A stretch of 64,000 bases of DNA from Bidens hawaiensis. Its lineage: Eukaryota; Streptophyta; Magnoliopsida; Asterales; Asteraceae. Shown piece by piece: positions 11,357 through 23,714 of the stretch. The translations under genes and the position numbers were made by a program. The stretch is from contig JAIQDT010005807.1 of the NCBI GenBank assembly GCA_021521415.1, positions 92,001 through 156,000 of the forward strand. Direction: 5' to 3'. Below the pieces are notes generated by a model. That model was not told where the DNA came from and did not search any database. It saw only the letters and a program-made list of their open reading frames with translations. The first letter of the stretch is position 1. Each line of letters opens with the position of its first letter.

Positions 11357-11690
11357 TGTTGTGCCAAGGTTTGTGGTTTGTACTTAATCTAGTGATTTCG
11401 GGCTTGGGATGCGGGTTACATGTAAACCGAGAACACTTATGTGTTCTCGGTGGGCTCTTGGTTGGTTGGGCCGGCCTTGTTGGTTGTTATGCCTATATAT
11501 AGAGATGTGATGTATAGGGTAAAAGGTTGTTCATTCCTAGTATTTGTGATCTATCATTGTAAGTGCTTAAGCACCCGACGTATTCAATAATATACATGTG
11601 TTTTGAAGCAATTCCGTGTTACTTCTACTGTTCATACTTGTGTTCTTGAATCACCGAGTATTGGTATTCCGCACCAATACTCACTTGGTT
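11357..11690 (+). repeat. 3' LTR of a Ty1/copia-like element (end approximate)
   Basis: The sequence AAGGGGGAGATTGTTGTG is the classic copia junction of polypurine tract and LTR start (TGTTGTGCC at 11357). The LTR holds a TATA-like stretch (TATATATAGAGA near 11503) and the usual leader and polyadenylation text after it (CAATAATATACATG near 11585). The 3' end must fall near 11650-11700, but I cannot fix it because the partner LTR is not visible. The rest of the element presumably lies left of the window, beyond the inserted Tekay-type element. Confidence 0.6.
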
Positions 11691-11999
11691 GATATCATAT
11701 TGTAGTGATCCAGATTCGGGACTTAGAGTATGATTGTCCCACAAAAAAAAGTCGGGTTCGTTGAGTCGAAAGGGCAAAATAAGGTCCAATTTGCAATAGT
11801 TGAGTCTAGTGCGAAGGTTATTTAAGCTGAGCGGGGTCGGAGGTCTACAACAGGTCAAGGGTTTGTTGACAGTGGGAGCGCGGGTTGTGTTCCAGGAACA
11901 ATTAGAAAACAATGTAAGGTTTTGAAGACCGTTATCCCAACTGATAAAATATTTCCTAGGGAGCTCTAGCTGAAAGAGGAGGGTAGGAATAGTTCGCGG

Positions 12000-14580
12000 G
12001 TTATCTCTAGAAGTGGTGGATCGTGCATACCAGTTGAGATAGAGACGGGTCAGTTTTGGCTGATGAGTTGGAGCTCAGTGGAGCTCAACTTGCCCATCTG
12101 GTACTTAATCTTGAAGGAGTCGCTGTAACTATGGGGTAAGTCTTAACTTGTTTATGGGAAGTGGAAGCTTGGAAGACTTGTTAATAAATATTATTGATAT
12201 TATTGATGACTGGGTTGCTTTGTGCTGAACGGTGGGCTGGAGTTTATCGTAACGGCATTGGGCGATTGATATTATTGATCCTCCATTTTGAAATTGTTCG
12301 TCGTGCTCTTGGCTATGAACCATCTTGCCTATGTAACGAAGGTTTTTCCAATTTGCAAAAAATGGTAATTGGTTCACGGACTCATTGTGAACCTTGGTTC
12401 ATTTCAAGAACAATTAGCCTTACCTCTCCGTGGAAGAACAAGTTATCCTTTGTTTCGGAAACCATCCTACCTTTTCCTCTGTTGTGGAGGAAGCATGAGC
12501 TTACTTTGAACACCCCTGAACCTAAGACTAAGGTGCTTGATGCTAGCTTCCTCAAGATCCTTCGATCGGTATGCTACCAACTTTGAACTTTTCCAGAGGA
12601 GTTTCTAGTCTATTTAGTACCAAGTGGCCTAGTCGTCACACCGAACCTAAGATCTTTATGGATGATAAAGGTATGTTACATGTTTTTTTTAGCTTCTTTC
12701 GTGATTTAGGCTCAACCTTCACCTTCCCTATTGCAGAGGTCAGTGCTTTGGAGTTTCTTTCAATTGAAGATTTTTCTATTACTACTTTTTTCTCTTCTGA
12801 GGTTTCTCTCGACCACCCTAATGTGGTTGAGAACAATAAGGAGTTTCGTCAGTCTGGTGATTATGTGCCCACCTCAACCTCTTCTGGCCTTCCTCCCAAG
12901 GGGATTGTTAGGAAAGCTGCTCTTTCTTTTGTTCGAAGTAGCAAGATATTTAAGGTAACTTCTTCTCCTAACTCCACTTCTATTGATCCTATAGATTTGG
13001 ATGATGATGTTGCTCTTGTTGCTTCAATCACTGGTTTTCCTTCTGCTGGTGCGAAGAAGCTCTCTAGAAGCCCTTTCCCTTCACCATTGAAGGTACCTTC
13101 CAAGCCAATCTTGTAAAGGACACTTCGGCTGCTATGCCTTAGAAAGTTCTTAAAACCACTACTAAGAAGTCAACTCCTGCAACCGCTGATAAGAAAGTGG
13201 AGAAGAACAAGGACGCCAGTGTTGAACCTCCTACTGTTGAGGTTGTTGTGGTGGAGAAAGTAAAAGGGACTGGTGTTGCTGGCCAGTCAAGTGGCGTTAA
13301 GGGTGCTTCTTCTAATAAAGCAACTTCCATATATGTTTTGTCTTGGGGGGTACGTAACCGTGATACGGTGAAGAGGCCATCCATTTGTCGGGTCCTTATA
13401 CTTTATTGTATTCCCCCGCTGAGAAGGAAGTTGTTGAAGACTTAAGTGATAGTGAGGTTATGGGCAGGATTTTCCAATACTTGGCTTGCTTGGTTGCCCT
13501 TGTTTCAGATGGTATAGGATGGTGTAGTTATGCTACAGGAGATATCAAGAATATGGAGGATGAAAGGGCGAAGCTGAAGAGTGCCTTGGTTGAGGCAAAT
13601 GAGAAGGTTGTGACCTTGACTGCTCATGAAAAAAGTTTGGTTCATGAGCTGCTTGTTGTTAAAGCTTTTGCCGAGGATGAGCGGAGCAAGGTGGAAGCTT
13701 ACGCCAAGGGCTTTTATGAGCAGCGTCAAAAGGTCGATCAAGAAAGTAGCTATCTTATTGAAGAGAAGAAGAAGCTGGTTGCTGTGCATGAGAAGCTGGA
13801 GAATGAGAAGCAGAAGCCTGTTGATGAGAAGCTTGCTATCAATGTTACTATTGTTGATCTCCAAATCCACATTAATAAGATCCATTCTAAGAAACGCTAG
13901 ATGTTTGAGCAAGGTATTCCTCATGTCGTTTCCTATGTCTTTCTTAGTTGTGAGTTAAATTCGGCCCTTGGTGAAATTTATACAAGGGCTATTGCTCATG
14001 GTCATCACCATGGCCTATCCATTAGTTATGAGGCAGGTAAGGCTGGTCGTCCCCTTGAAGGACTTACAAGCTATCGACCCCATGCTGCCACTGACTTTGC
14101 AGCCGCTGTGAGAGCAATGGAGATGAATACCTTCCCCTACCTTGAAGTTGTTGCTCGTTGTCATGATCTCTCTTTTTTGAATTTTCAAGGTATTGAGCCA
14201 GAAGGTCTCAAGAAGGAGCTTGCACATCAGGTAATTCAAGATATGGTTAGCAAGATTGTTGGAAAGGTAAATTCTGGTGAAGGTCATGGAGAGGATGAAG
14301 CTCATGTTGAAGCGTCTGCTTCGAGGATCCAGCTGACCAGGCAGCTAACAAAGATGATAAGGAAGTTGAGGTGACTCCTTCCCAAACTGATGATCCTGAG
14401 TGAACCCCTTCCCCTGCACGAGAAGTTGAGAGTACTCCTTTTCTTGACACCGCTGAAGCTTCCCAAGATGACTTTAATAAAAATGTTTAACATATTGTAT
14501 GGGAACCTTTTTGGTGATGCACCAAGATCTTCTTGTGGTGAAGGTGATGACGCTACTGGTGATGAGTAGCTTGGTTATTT
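12000..14580 (+). pseudogene. Antisense accessory gene of the decayed Tat element (gypsy-type 'putative transposase' family)
   Basis: Open stretches on + lie at 12194-12586, 12571-13116, 13385-13900 and 13901-14374, separated by stops and probable introns. The first has a W-K-x-x-L/F core (SPWKNKLSFVSE) that matches the position of RSWKREFFYISA in the intact copy at 31289-34419. The second is Ser/Pro-rich. The third is a long coiled coil (ALVEANEKVVTLTAHEKSL onward). The fourth resembles the C-terminal exon of the intact copy (HDLSFLNFQGIEPEGLKKEL). It faces opposite to pol. The function is unknown; Pfam-type annotations call this family 'putative gypsy type transposon' without biochemical proof. 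The internal TAG at 13898-13900 and the frame changes make it a pseudogene. Confidence 0.65.
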
Positions 14581-15331
14581 TTAAGCTTCGTGTGTGAAGC
14601 TTCTTTGTATTTTGGTTATGTAAGCCTATGTTGGCATAAACAATTTCTACTTTATCGTTGTGATGCATGTAGCACCTTCTTAAGGTGCCCTATATGTTTT
14701 TATGTATATCTCATAGTCTATCATATTAACTTGTGTTTTTCATGCTTGTTTGTTATTTTACTATGTCTTTGAAACTTCGTTAAGGAGGGATGCTGCAGAC
14801 ACCCTTCCTTAGCTTAGTAACTAAGAACCGATGCAAAGCTTATCTTATATGCTCGTCAGTCCACAAGATTTTACTTAACTCATTTTTTGTGGTATATTGT
14901 TACACAAGTCCTAAGCTTCTTGAGCTTATAAACTTGAACTAGTCTTTAGTACTTGTGGAGCAATTTTGTAAGAGATGTTCAATCTCGTTTCATGGGTATA
15001 CTTTATTTCTAAGTGTTCCATGGAGTCGTATTATTTTAGGGACTCAACCTGTATACAAGAAGATATAGCGTCGTGTTACCTGTTTGGTGATATGGCCTAC
15101 GAGCTCAACCCTTTACATAAGTAGGAACTACGCCGGACCTCATGGAGCCTAGTTTGGAGGTTCTCACCGTTATATAGGATAATAAACAAGTTTGTTACTC
15201 AAAATATAATATCATTCATTGATCTTTCCACTTACATCAAACTAAAATAACTACATATATTTATACAAGGATCAAGACTAGGAATTTCTTGAGGTGCTTA
15301 TCACTCCAATGACGTGGCACTTTTTTCCCTT
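14581..15331. other. Spacer between antisense gene and pol in the decayed Tat element
   Basis: About 750 bp in which I see no coding sequence. It corresponds to the 3' region of both convergent genes; the matching interval in the younger element is 34420-35136. Confidence 0.5.
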
Positions 15332-15619
15332 CTAGGTCATTAAGCTTGTAAGATCCGCCCTATGGGCTTCTTTGATGACAAAAGGACCTTCCCACTTGGG
15401 TCCCAACTTCCCTGTGTCTGACTGCTTGTTGGCCTCATTGTTTCTAAGAACCAAGTCACTGGGTTTGAGTACCTCCTTTCTTACCCTCATGTTGTAGAAG
15501 GCTTCCAGCTTCTTCTTGTACATGGCTTCCTTGATGGCAGCCTGTTTTTGGGCTTCTTCCAGGGGATAGAGGTTGAGCATAACCTCAGAGTCGTTAGCTT
15601 CTTCATTCATGTTTCTCAC
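15332..15619 (-). pseudogene. Integrase C-terminal fragment (decayed Tat element)
   Basis: The peptide includes KKKLEAFYNMRVRKEVLKPS and LVLRNNEANKQSDTGKLGPK, then WEGPFVIKE, which is the GPY/F-type C-terminal integrase module (compare GKLAPVWEGPYIIKE in the younger element, 35137-35373). It is broken from the core domain by stops. Confidence 0.85.
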
Positions 15620-15861
15620 CCTTCTTTAATTGACCTCAATCTCAGTGGGGATGGTAGTTTCTGAGCCAAAGATTAGGCTGTAGGGTGTTTTGCTGTGACT
15701 TGTCTTCTCCGTGGTTGGGATAGCCCAAAGGACGCTTGGAAGCTCTTCTACCCAATTCTTGCCATACCTTCAAATCTTGCCTTAATGCCTTCAACGATGC
15801 TATGGTTCATTCGTTCAACATAGTTGTTGGAATGGGGGCATACTACTGAGCTAAACACTTG

Positions 15862-16254
15862 CTAATTTGCAGCTCCTTGAAGACTGAATGGGTTTTCAGT
15901 AAATTGCTTGCCATTATCCATCACTATTTCACCTGGCATCCCATATCTACAAATTATGTTTTTCCATACAAAGTTTATTACCTTCTTTCCTTTGATGGAA
16001 GCTAGGGGATTAACTTCTGGCCAGTTGGTGAAATAATCGACAGCTACTGGTAGGAATTTCACCTTCCCAACTGCTTCGGGGAAGGGACCAGCAATGTCCA
16101 TTCCCCACTTGTAGAAGGGCCAAGAAGAAATAATGGGAACTAGGTTTTGCTTTGGGTTAGTTTTGACGGGAGCGTGGAGCTGAAAAGCTTCACATTTATG
16201 GATGACCTCTACGGAATCCATGTGCATTGTTGGCCAGTAGTACCAAAGGTTCAT
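15862..16254 (-). pseudogene. Integrase core fragment (decayed Tat element)
   Basis: It contains YWPTMHMDS and the zinc-region remnant HKCEAFQLHA, the first catalytic aspartate in WGMDIAGPFP and the second in VMDNGKQF. The third catalytic residue (E) region is lost: the frame breaks after ENPFSLQGAAN. Upstream zinc residues are incomplete. Confidence 0.88.
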
Positions 16255-16887
16255 TAACCTATTTACTACCGACCTTGGACCGGAGTTTGTCCCTCAAATT
16301 CCTTGTGTACTTCCCTTACAAGATAGTTGCTCTAATATGGTCCCACACAGCGCTTCAAAGGGCTCAAATACCCCTTCTTGTATAGGACATTATCTTCTAT
16401 CATTTATTGTTTAGCCTTAAGCTTCAGCTTTAGGGTTTCTCCTTCATTGGTGGGGAGCTTTCCTTCTTTGAGAAACTCTAAAATGGGGATCATCTAAGTG
16501 GTCCCTTGTTCTTCAATGATGTCTTTCACTTCTAGTTCCTCAATCGATAGGCTCTTCAAGACTTCCACCAGTACCTTCTTTGTTAAGTGGGTGAAGGTTA
16601 GGGAAGCCAACTTACTGAGGGCATCATCTTGCTTATTCCGAATTCTGGACACTTATGTTAAGGTGCAGCTTTTGAATTCCTTTATGAGCTCTTTGACCAG
16701 CTACTTATATTTCATCATTGAAGGTTCCCTTGCTATAAATTCATTATTTACTTGGTTAGCCACCAGTCTTGAATCAATAAAGGCGCTTAGTTCCTAGATC
16801 TTCATTACTTTTGCTAGGCAGATCCCTGTAATCAAAGTTTCATATTCAGCTTCATTGTTAGTACATGGAAACCCTATCAGAGCAGGT

Positions 16888-17220
16888 TCACCTTCTTCTA
16901 ACTCGTTCACCTACATAGGTTCTTCTGGTGTTTCGATTAGATGTTGGCCAAGATCTGACCTTTGTTTCCTTTCTAGGCTCGTATGCTATGTTGTGTTCAA
17001 CTAAGCCAATTGTCCATTTGGCTAGCCTTCCTACTGTTTCTGGCTTGTCTGTGACCACCTTCATCTGATGAGCTTGGAAGTATCTTCGTAGCCTTTTGGC
17101 TATGTGAACGAGTGCTAGGGTTAGCTTCTCAATGGGCGTGTAATTGATTTTAGCTTCTCTTAGTGCCTTGCTGATGAAGTATACTTGGACTTGGTTTTTG
17201 TCACGTTCCACAAAAAGCAT
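16888..17220 (-). pseudogene. RNase H fragment of the RT module (decayed Tat element)
   Basis: Recognisable text includes VYFISKALREAKINYTPIEK, LTLALVHIAKRLRRYFQAH and GRLAKWTIGLVEHNIAYEPR, the connection between RT and RNase H in Tat-lineage pol. It lies between the RT and integrase fragments, in the expected order. Confidence 0.85.
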
Positions 17221-17434
17221 TGAGCTAATAGCTTCCCTCCCTATAGAGAGATAAACTGTAATTACTTCTCAAGCTTAAGGAGCTTCCAGAGCAGGCAAAG
17301 AGGCTAGATGCTGCTTCAGGGCTAGGAAAGCAACTTCTGTCACATTAGTCCATTAAGAATCTTTCTTGTCATTACAATTCTTTAAAGTTTTAAAGACGGG
17401 TAAGGATTTTTCTACTAATTTGAAAGAAATAGTT

Positions 17435-17791
17435 TTAGCGCGACAATCTTACCATTGAGACTTTGAACCTGCTTCTTTGTTTTTGGAGAATGTAAATTAA
17501 GAACAACTTGTACCTTACTTGGTTAGCTTTTATGCTTTGTTTATCAATTAAGTGACCCAATAATTTACCTTCTTCGAATCCAAGTGAGAATTTTCCTGGA
17601 TTAAGCTTCATGTTGATGCTTCCAAGATTTCGAAATGTTTCTTCATTGTCATTGAGCATTTTTTTCTCACTTTTGCTTTTTATGACCAAGTCATCAACAT
17701 AAGCTTCCATGTTCTTTCCAATTTTATTCAAGAAGGTTTTGTCGATCAATCGTTGGTACGTAGCCCGAGCATTCTTCAAGCTAAAGGGCAT
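17435..17791 (-). pseudogene. Reverse transcriptase C-terminal half (decayed Tat element)
   Basis: It starts MPFSLKNARATYQRLIDK and carries the catalytic YVDD box (EAYVDDLVIKS) and INMKLNPGKFSLG. It follows on from 17922-18614 after a break with frameshifts at about 17792-17921. Confidence 0.9.
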
Positions 17792-17921
17792 CTTCTTGTA
17801 GCAAAAGATCCCTTATCGGTGTGGAATGTGGTCTTCTCTTCGTCTTCAGCCTTCATTAAGATCTGGTGGTAGCCCTTGAAAGCGTCCAATAAGCATTTGT
17901 ATTGGAAGCCTGTAAGGGAAT

Positions 17922-18614
17922 CTACCTTCTAGTCAATCTCTGGTAGGGATAGTTATCCTTGGGACAAGCTTTGTTAAGATCCTTGAAATCCATACACATT
18001 CGCCAAGATCCATCAGATATTTTGACTATAACTGGGTTAGCAATCCAAGAATGGTATCTTACCTCTAGGAGTATGATGGATTTGACAAGCTTATCCACCT
18101 CGTTATAGGCAGCTAAGCTTCTTTTAGCAGCCAGGATTCTCTTCTTTTGATTGAATGGTTTATGTGTGGGTGAGATGTTCAAGGAATGTTCAGCATATTC
18201 CCCTGAAACCCCTGTCATATCTTTTGGACACCATGTAAAAACATCTTTACTTTTTTGTAATAAAGTTACAAGCTTACTCACGGTCTGACAGGGAAGCTTA
18301 CTATTGACTTTGATGGTTTGTTCAAGGTAAGCTGGGTTGATGCTTATTTCCTGCACAAGGTCATCTTCTATGTCTTCATTGAGCTCCATGATTCTTCTGC
18401 AGCACCTATGAGTAAAGCTTCTTGCGTTGGTACCATCGTAGCTATTCCTCATGTGGTGGGGAATTTCATCATGCCATGAGTTGTGGACACCACTGCATTG
18501 AAGTTGCAATTCAGGTTCTTCTGATAGTATATTATAGTTAGATGGGTACCTGACCGCTATGAAGGTAAGCTTCTCAACTTGAGACAAGTCTCCATCTCTC
18601 AACCGAACGCCCAA
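17922..18614 (-). pseudogene. Protease-RT linker and RT N-terminal half (decayed Tat element)
   Basis: It contains the Tat-type linker (DVFTWCPKDMTGVSGEYAEH), then WIANPVIVKISDGSWRMCMD and FKDLNKACPKDNYP of the RT fingers. It breaks just before the palm motif with the first catalytic Asp. Confidence 0.9.
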
Positions 18615-18888
18615 CGTGAGCTCCCGAGGGGGACTACCTTCTTTCTAGTGAAACTTTTAAGAGAGTTGTTGGTTTGTTGGAGTTGATTCTTGATTTCTTA
18701 AGGGAGCTTTAGGAAACATCTTTCATACATTACCTTTGTTGCCGCCCCATAGTACGTGTAAGCTTTGTCTATGGGGTAGCCATTAAGCTCAGCTTCTACA
18801 ATGACTGGAGTTGTGACTTTGTTATGAGGATTGGTCGGAGGGGAAGCATATGCTCTGTTGGTTCCATGCGAGCATTTGTTTCCTCTTG

Positions 18889-19179
18889 TTACAGATCTTT
18901 ATCATGTTCACTCCGAACACCTTCTTTTCGCCCCTTTACCTTTTTTGGATCCTTGAGTAGGTGAGCTAACTCACCACTTTTATCAACATATTCAATACGC
19001 TTCTTCACTTGGAAACAATCATTGGTATGGTGCCCAATGTCGTTATAGAAGGCACAAAACTTGCATGCAACCCGCTTGCTTGTTGGTTTGGACAATGGAT
19101 GGGAAGGATGAAAGTTGTGCTTGACCTCTTCATAGGCCAGGATCTCTTGTGAAGTTTTAGTTAGCACATAGAAAATCAA
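18889..19179 (-). pseudogene. Gag C-terminal zinc-knuckle fragment (decayed Tat element)
   Basis: The knuckle reads CKFCAFYNDIGHHTNDC, the atypical C-x2-C/H-type finger of Tat gag proteins, followed by basic sequence. The remaining N-terminal gag is missing, as the element ends near 19196. Confidence 0.75.
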
Positions 19180-19196
19180 CTTGTCTAAGTGGGGTT

Positions 19197-20504
19197 ATAA
19201 AACAATGTTTTATATTATAAAAGTTCTAAAAAGTGAAATATGGATGGGAAAAAATACCCCATATGTTGGGGGTTTTAACAAAGAAGTTGGATTCCATTAA
19301 TCAATTGGACTAAAATCATTAAAAATTAAAACTTTAATGACCAAAATTGTTAAGAGTTTGACGATTGGACCAGATAGTTAAAACAAGGACCAAACCGGCC
19401 ATTCTCTCTTTATTTTGTTATTTAAAGTTGTTAAGAAAAATCTAATAACTAAAAAAAAGAACACTATAGTAATAAACAAATATGGTTAAAATCGGAAAAG
19501 CCGAACCAATAAACATCCAAACCGCTAAAATCAGTAGCCCGCTAACCTGTCATCCTACCCAACACGATAGGTTTTTTATCTATTCTCAAAATCGTAGTTA
19601 GTGGTTTAATGAGAATATTCATTAACGCCAGCAAATCTAGACTGTAAACACCGCTAAATGCATTGGTTCTTCATAGCTAAATATAAAAATTGAACTTACT
19701 TGAAGATGGGAAGTCGAGTCTTGTGCGTTTTTCTTGCTATAATGGTGGTCAATTTCCTAAGCATTTGAAAAATGTCCTTCTCTTCAGCCTCGCTGCTACC
19801 AAAAGTTAATCTAAAAATAATATCCGAAGTTAGTTGCATGAATTCTTCTAAAACTTCGATCTATTTTCCTCCGTATTGTTTTACATCTTTGTAGCATCTC
19901 ATCGACACGCTCAACCATTACAGAGTCATATCCTACAAACGAGTGATAGTGTCTAGTATTCAAATCGCACTTTTAGAAATCAAGTAGGATTTTAGAGTTA
20001 CTGACACCTACCCTTAGACTCTCGCCATGGAATACGTGCAATGCAAGTTTTCTTATTTTTATCCATTTTTCACCACTTGATACCACAAGACCATCACCTA
20101 ACAATATGTAAATATCCTTCAACATCATCATTATCGTTGACAACCTCTTTTAGAATTATCCGTTGTCACAATCTCAGGTTTTGACCTGCTTATTGATTAA
20201 AGAAGCAATAATCTGTGTTTAATGTTTGAACTTACCTATTGCGTATTTATGCTCAAATTCATATAAAAAATGTGCATCTCACTTAATTATACTAAACATA
20301 ATTATTTGATACATGTTTATATCTTTAGTGGTTTGTTTATATCTTTAATGCATAAATATGAAAATAAACAAATAAATAAATAAACTTTAAATAGGTCATG
20401 AACTCAAGATGAAACTGTAGCTTGCTGTCGTTACGGGTTCTATATGTCAAACCTATAAAATATAAAGGATGATGAGTTTGATAGTAGCATTTACCAATAC
20501 CAGG
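19197..20504. other. AT-rich intergenic DNA, no gene seen
   Basis: About 1.3 kb without a supported reading frame on either strand and without clear terminal repeats. Confidence 0.5.
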
Positions 20505-22829
20505 CAGTGGTGGATTGATGCGATGTGGAGGTATAAGAAAAACTTGTTAAGTTTTCGAAGGTTTTATTCACATAATGTCTAGTTTTAAATTTATAAAAAA
20601 TATTATTATCTTAACTAAACCACACACAAATAGACAAGTGTACCTATCGTATATGTATTAAAGTATAGGTAAGAACCAAGTATTGATCTACGGACACACT
20701 TATTGATTTTTACTACTAAATCGTTGTATTTATTTCAATCGAAAGTGAATATCATTTTGGTTTTGGTTTTGGTTTTGGTAAATGAGTTTAAACAAATTTA
20801 AGACATAAACTAAAAGACAATATTTTTCAGGTGTTTATATTTTAGATAGAAAGAAGATCAAATATAGAAGTGTATTATCTTGGTTCGTTTTTAGGAATCT
20901 TAACTTATCAACCAAACCCTCACAAGAATGGTGATTTCTCAACAAATCATCAAGCTCGGAATCTTGGTGTCTATTTTAAGGTTCGCCAAGGCTTTACAAG
21001 ACTAGCAATTTATCGGCTTATCATCAAGCTTAGCACTTGGGGTATCTTTTAAGAGTATTTTAATATTTCTCATTAAGTGATAATTGCAACATAATCATTA
21101 ATTATTAAAAACCAATCACAAGTTTTACTATCATTATTAAACTTCAATTAATATTCATTATAAACAAGATGATATTACGGAAGTTTCGTCACTAATGAAC
21201 ATAATGATAATTATCAAAGTAGTAGATAAACACGATCAAATTGAAACAATCTAACCAATTTGGATGAGTAATATTTGATGTTAATGACTTCTTCGAAAAG
21301 CTTAATCTCCTTAATCTTCAAAGGTTAGATGGATGATATTAATTGCTTATTAATGGTGGTGAAAAGAGGTAACTGAAGTGGAGTAAATGGTGTATTGAGG
21401 TGTATTAAATGAAGAAGATAAGCTTTCAATTTATATGCTGAATAAAACGGTTGTGCTAAGAAAGGTACGACCATGTCGTCATTTTTTTCATGCTGCTTTG
21501 ATTGTTCTTTGTCAGATCGTACAGCTCAAGTTAACATGGTTGTGTTAAGCAAGGCATGGCCGTGTTGAGTTCCAAAGTAGTCCAAATTTCACCAGTTTTG
21601 TCATTTTCTCTTGTACCGAAGGCATGGTTGTGTTTTGGGAAGGCATGTGCATGTTTTGCTTCAGAATCTTCTATTTTTTTCTTTTTCTCTTGTTCTTGAT
21701 AACATGGGTGTTTTGGTTAACATGGTCATGTCTAAATTCATGATTCTTGTCTTTACTACGTATGCTCTAGGCATGGCAATGCCTTGATTCACCATTGGAT
21801 GTGTTGAGTCAGTTTTCACCGTTTATATCTGTTTTCTTCATAAGTCAGCTTTCCTTATGACTATATTTACCTATAGATAGAAATTATAAACATTAGTGGT
21901 TATTTATTCTAATATAGTTGCCAAAATTACGCTTATTTGGGGATATTTTTGTGCTGAAAATATGTATAAATTCTTATACATCACTGATCTAGACGGAAAT
22001 TTCAGGGGTAACTTTCAAAAAAAATTTTACCGTATTTCATACAATGTAAACAATTTTTTTACCGTACTTCATACAATAACCGATTTTTTCCGTATTTCGT
22101 ATAATAATTTTTTTTAACTTGTCGTTGGACCGATATCATCATTTTATTGAAATTTTTGTTTTAACGTTTAGAAGATTGCTAATAAGATTTTTCTGTTTTT
22201 TTATTTTTCAAATTCCCCAATTTTAGGAAAAAAAAAATTCAAACCCTTAATCCCAATTCAATTTCAGTTTACATTGTCCAAATATCCAATAAACCATAAT
22301 CAATCATTCAAATATTCAATTGCTCATAACAAATCCAAATTAATGATTTATATAAACAAATTAGCAATTACAAAAGTAGAAGAATACCTAAATTGAACAA
22401 GTAAAAGCCAACCCGTGGAAGAGGTACTGAGGGAACTCCAGTCGTCGGCTACTCGGTGGCAACGTGGAGGTTTGGTGACCGGAGGAGGGTAATGTGGGGT
22501 GGAAACAGCGTGGGTTGGACATTTACTGAATGAAACTTTGTTTTGTTGAATGTTGATGTACGTCCGGTATGGTCCAATTGTCCAAGCATAAGAGAACGAA
22601 CAATGGTTTTATTTGGTTTCTGCTTTAATTTGTTTCGCTTAAAACTTTAATTGAGCTTTAATTTGTTTTTGATTTTAATTTGGTTGGGTTTTAAACAAAT
22701 AAGGGTAACGTTATATTTTTTTCAGGGGTAGAGAATACGAAAACTAACTAAATAAAAAATATTACACTACCGACAAAAAGTTGAGGGGTAACGGAGGCTA
22801 CCCCTAATTATAAGATATGTCCGCCACTG
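20505..22829. mobile_element. hAT-like non-autonomous element, ~2.3 kb
   Basis: The ends are short inverted repeats, CAGTGGTGGA at 20505 and its partner TCCGCCACTG at 22829. They are flanked by an 8-bp duplication with one mismatch (ATACCAGG at 20497-20504, GTACCAGG at 22830-22837). An 8-bp duplication and CAGTGG.GGA tips fit the hAT superfamily. No transposase frame is present. The inside holds a (GGTTTT)n run near 20757-20777 and repeats such as 'CGTATTTC(A/G)TA' near 22030-22110. The long interval could also contain a nested older insertion. Confidence 0.55.
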
Positions 22830-22958
22830 GTACCAGGTCATCTCGTCGTTACTGTATGTATTAATCCATGCTGGACTTTCGGACCAACATTAAGATCAAA
22901 ACCTTCCAACGGTCTTTCGCCTGACAATTTCTTTATGTTCAAGATTTCTTTGTTATTT

Positions 22959-23463
22959 GGAATATTGGGTTTTAATAATCCCTATTCATTTTATCGCCAC
23001 TGACGGTCCCAAATTCAAAAAAGTTGGCCCCAATGGTCCCCCGTTAAATATGACTTAACGGCGTTATAGTTTCTTCTGAATTTCAAACCAATGTTTTAGG
23101 GTTTTTTATCGTTAGGAGGATACGAGTCGATTGGTGTAAAACTTAGTTCGAAACAGTGCTTCAAAATGACGAAACAATGATTCAATTCGGATGTTTGAAA
23201 TTACAATTAACCAAAATTAAGTCGTTTGGATCATTGTTTGAAGCTAAGTTTTATATCATTCGACTCGTATCTTCCTTCAGATTAATAGCCCTAAAAAGTT
23301 TGTTTAAAATTCGGAAAAAAGTTTAACGTCGTTAAGTCCTTTTTAACGGGGGACCATTGGGGGGGCAACTTTTTTGAAATTGAGACCGTCAGTAGCAATA
23401 AAATAAATAGGGATTATTATTGGTCACTATCATTTAATAAGGATTATTAAAATCCAATATTCC
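22959..23463. mobile_element. Mutator-like MITE, 505 bp foldback element
   Basis: It has long terminal inverted repeats: the left end starts GGAATATTGGGTTTTAAT and the right end is its inverse with one mismatch in the first 23 bases. The inverted similarity continues inward through TCCCTATT, GACGGTCCCAAATT and GGTCCCCCGTTAAA. A perfect 9-bp target duplication TTGTTATTT flanks it (22950-22958 and 23464-23472). Nine bases is the Mutator/MULE signature. There is no coding sequence. Confidence 0.85.
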
Positions 23464-23714
23464 TTGTTATTTTCATGCAAGAGTCTATATGAAAGCCCAC
23501 AAATAAAGGTCACCGAGTGAAAATGGCATTTCAAAGTATCTCATGAGATGGGTTAAAGGGTTAAAGTAAAAAAGACATAGTTTTTTAAAACTAGAAAAAA
23601 TAGATTTATGTCATTGAATCAAGAATCTAGTGGTTAAGATTAGTTATTTTAAATATACCATATACTTTCTTAATAGTGGTTGGTGGCACGACCACATGGT
23701 TTCACACCCACATG

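Larger units (their letters stand above)
11700..19196 (-). mobile_element. Decayed Tat-lineage Ty3/gypsy element with antisense accessory gene
   Basis: From right to left on the - strand the fragments run gag zinc knuckle (18889-19179), RT (17435-18614), RNase H (16888-17220), integrase (15332-16254). A + strand gene of coiled-coil type (about 12000-14580) then takes the place between pol and the expected 3' LTR. Stops and frameshifts are common throughout, so it is old. No LTR is recognisable at either end: it breaks off at about 19196 inside gag, and its left end is replaced by the copia-like LTR. The same gene order is seen in the better preserved element at 29263-40574. Integrase and RT motifs (SWPFYKWGMDIAGPFP, YVDD) are of the Tat type. 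Confidence 0.85.
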
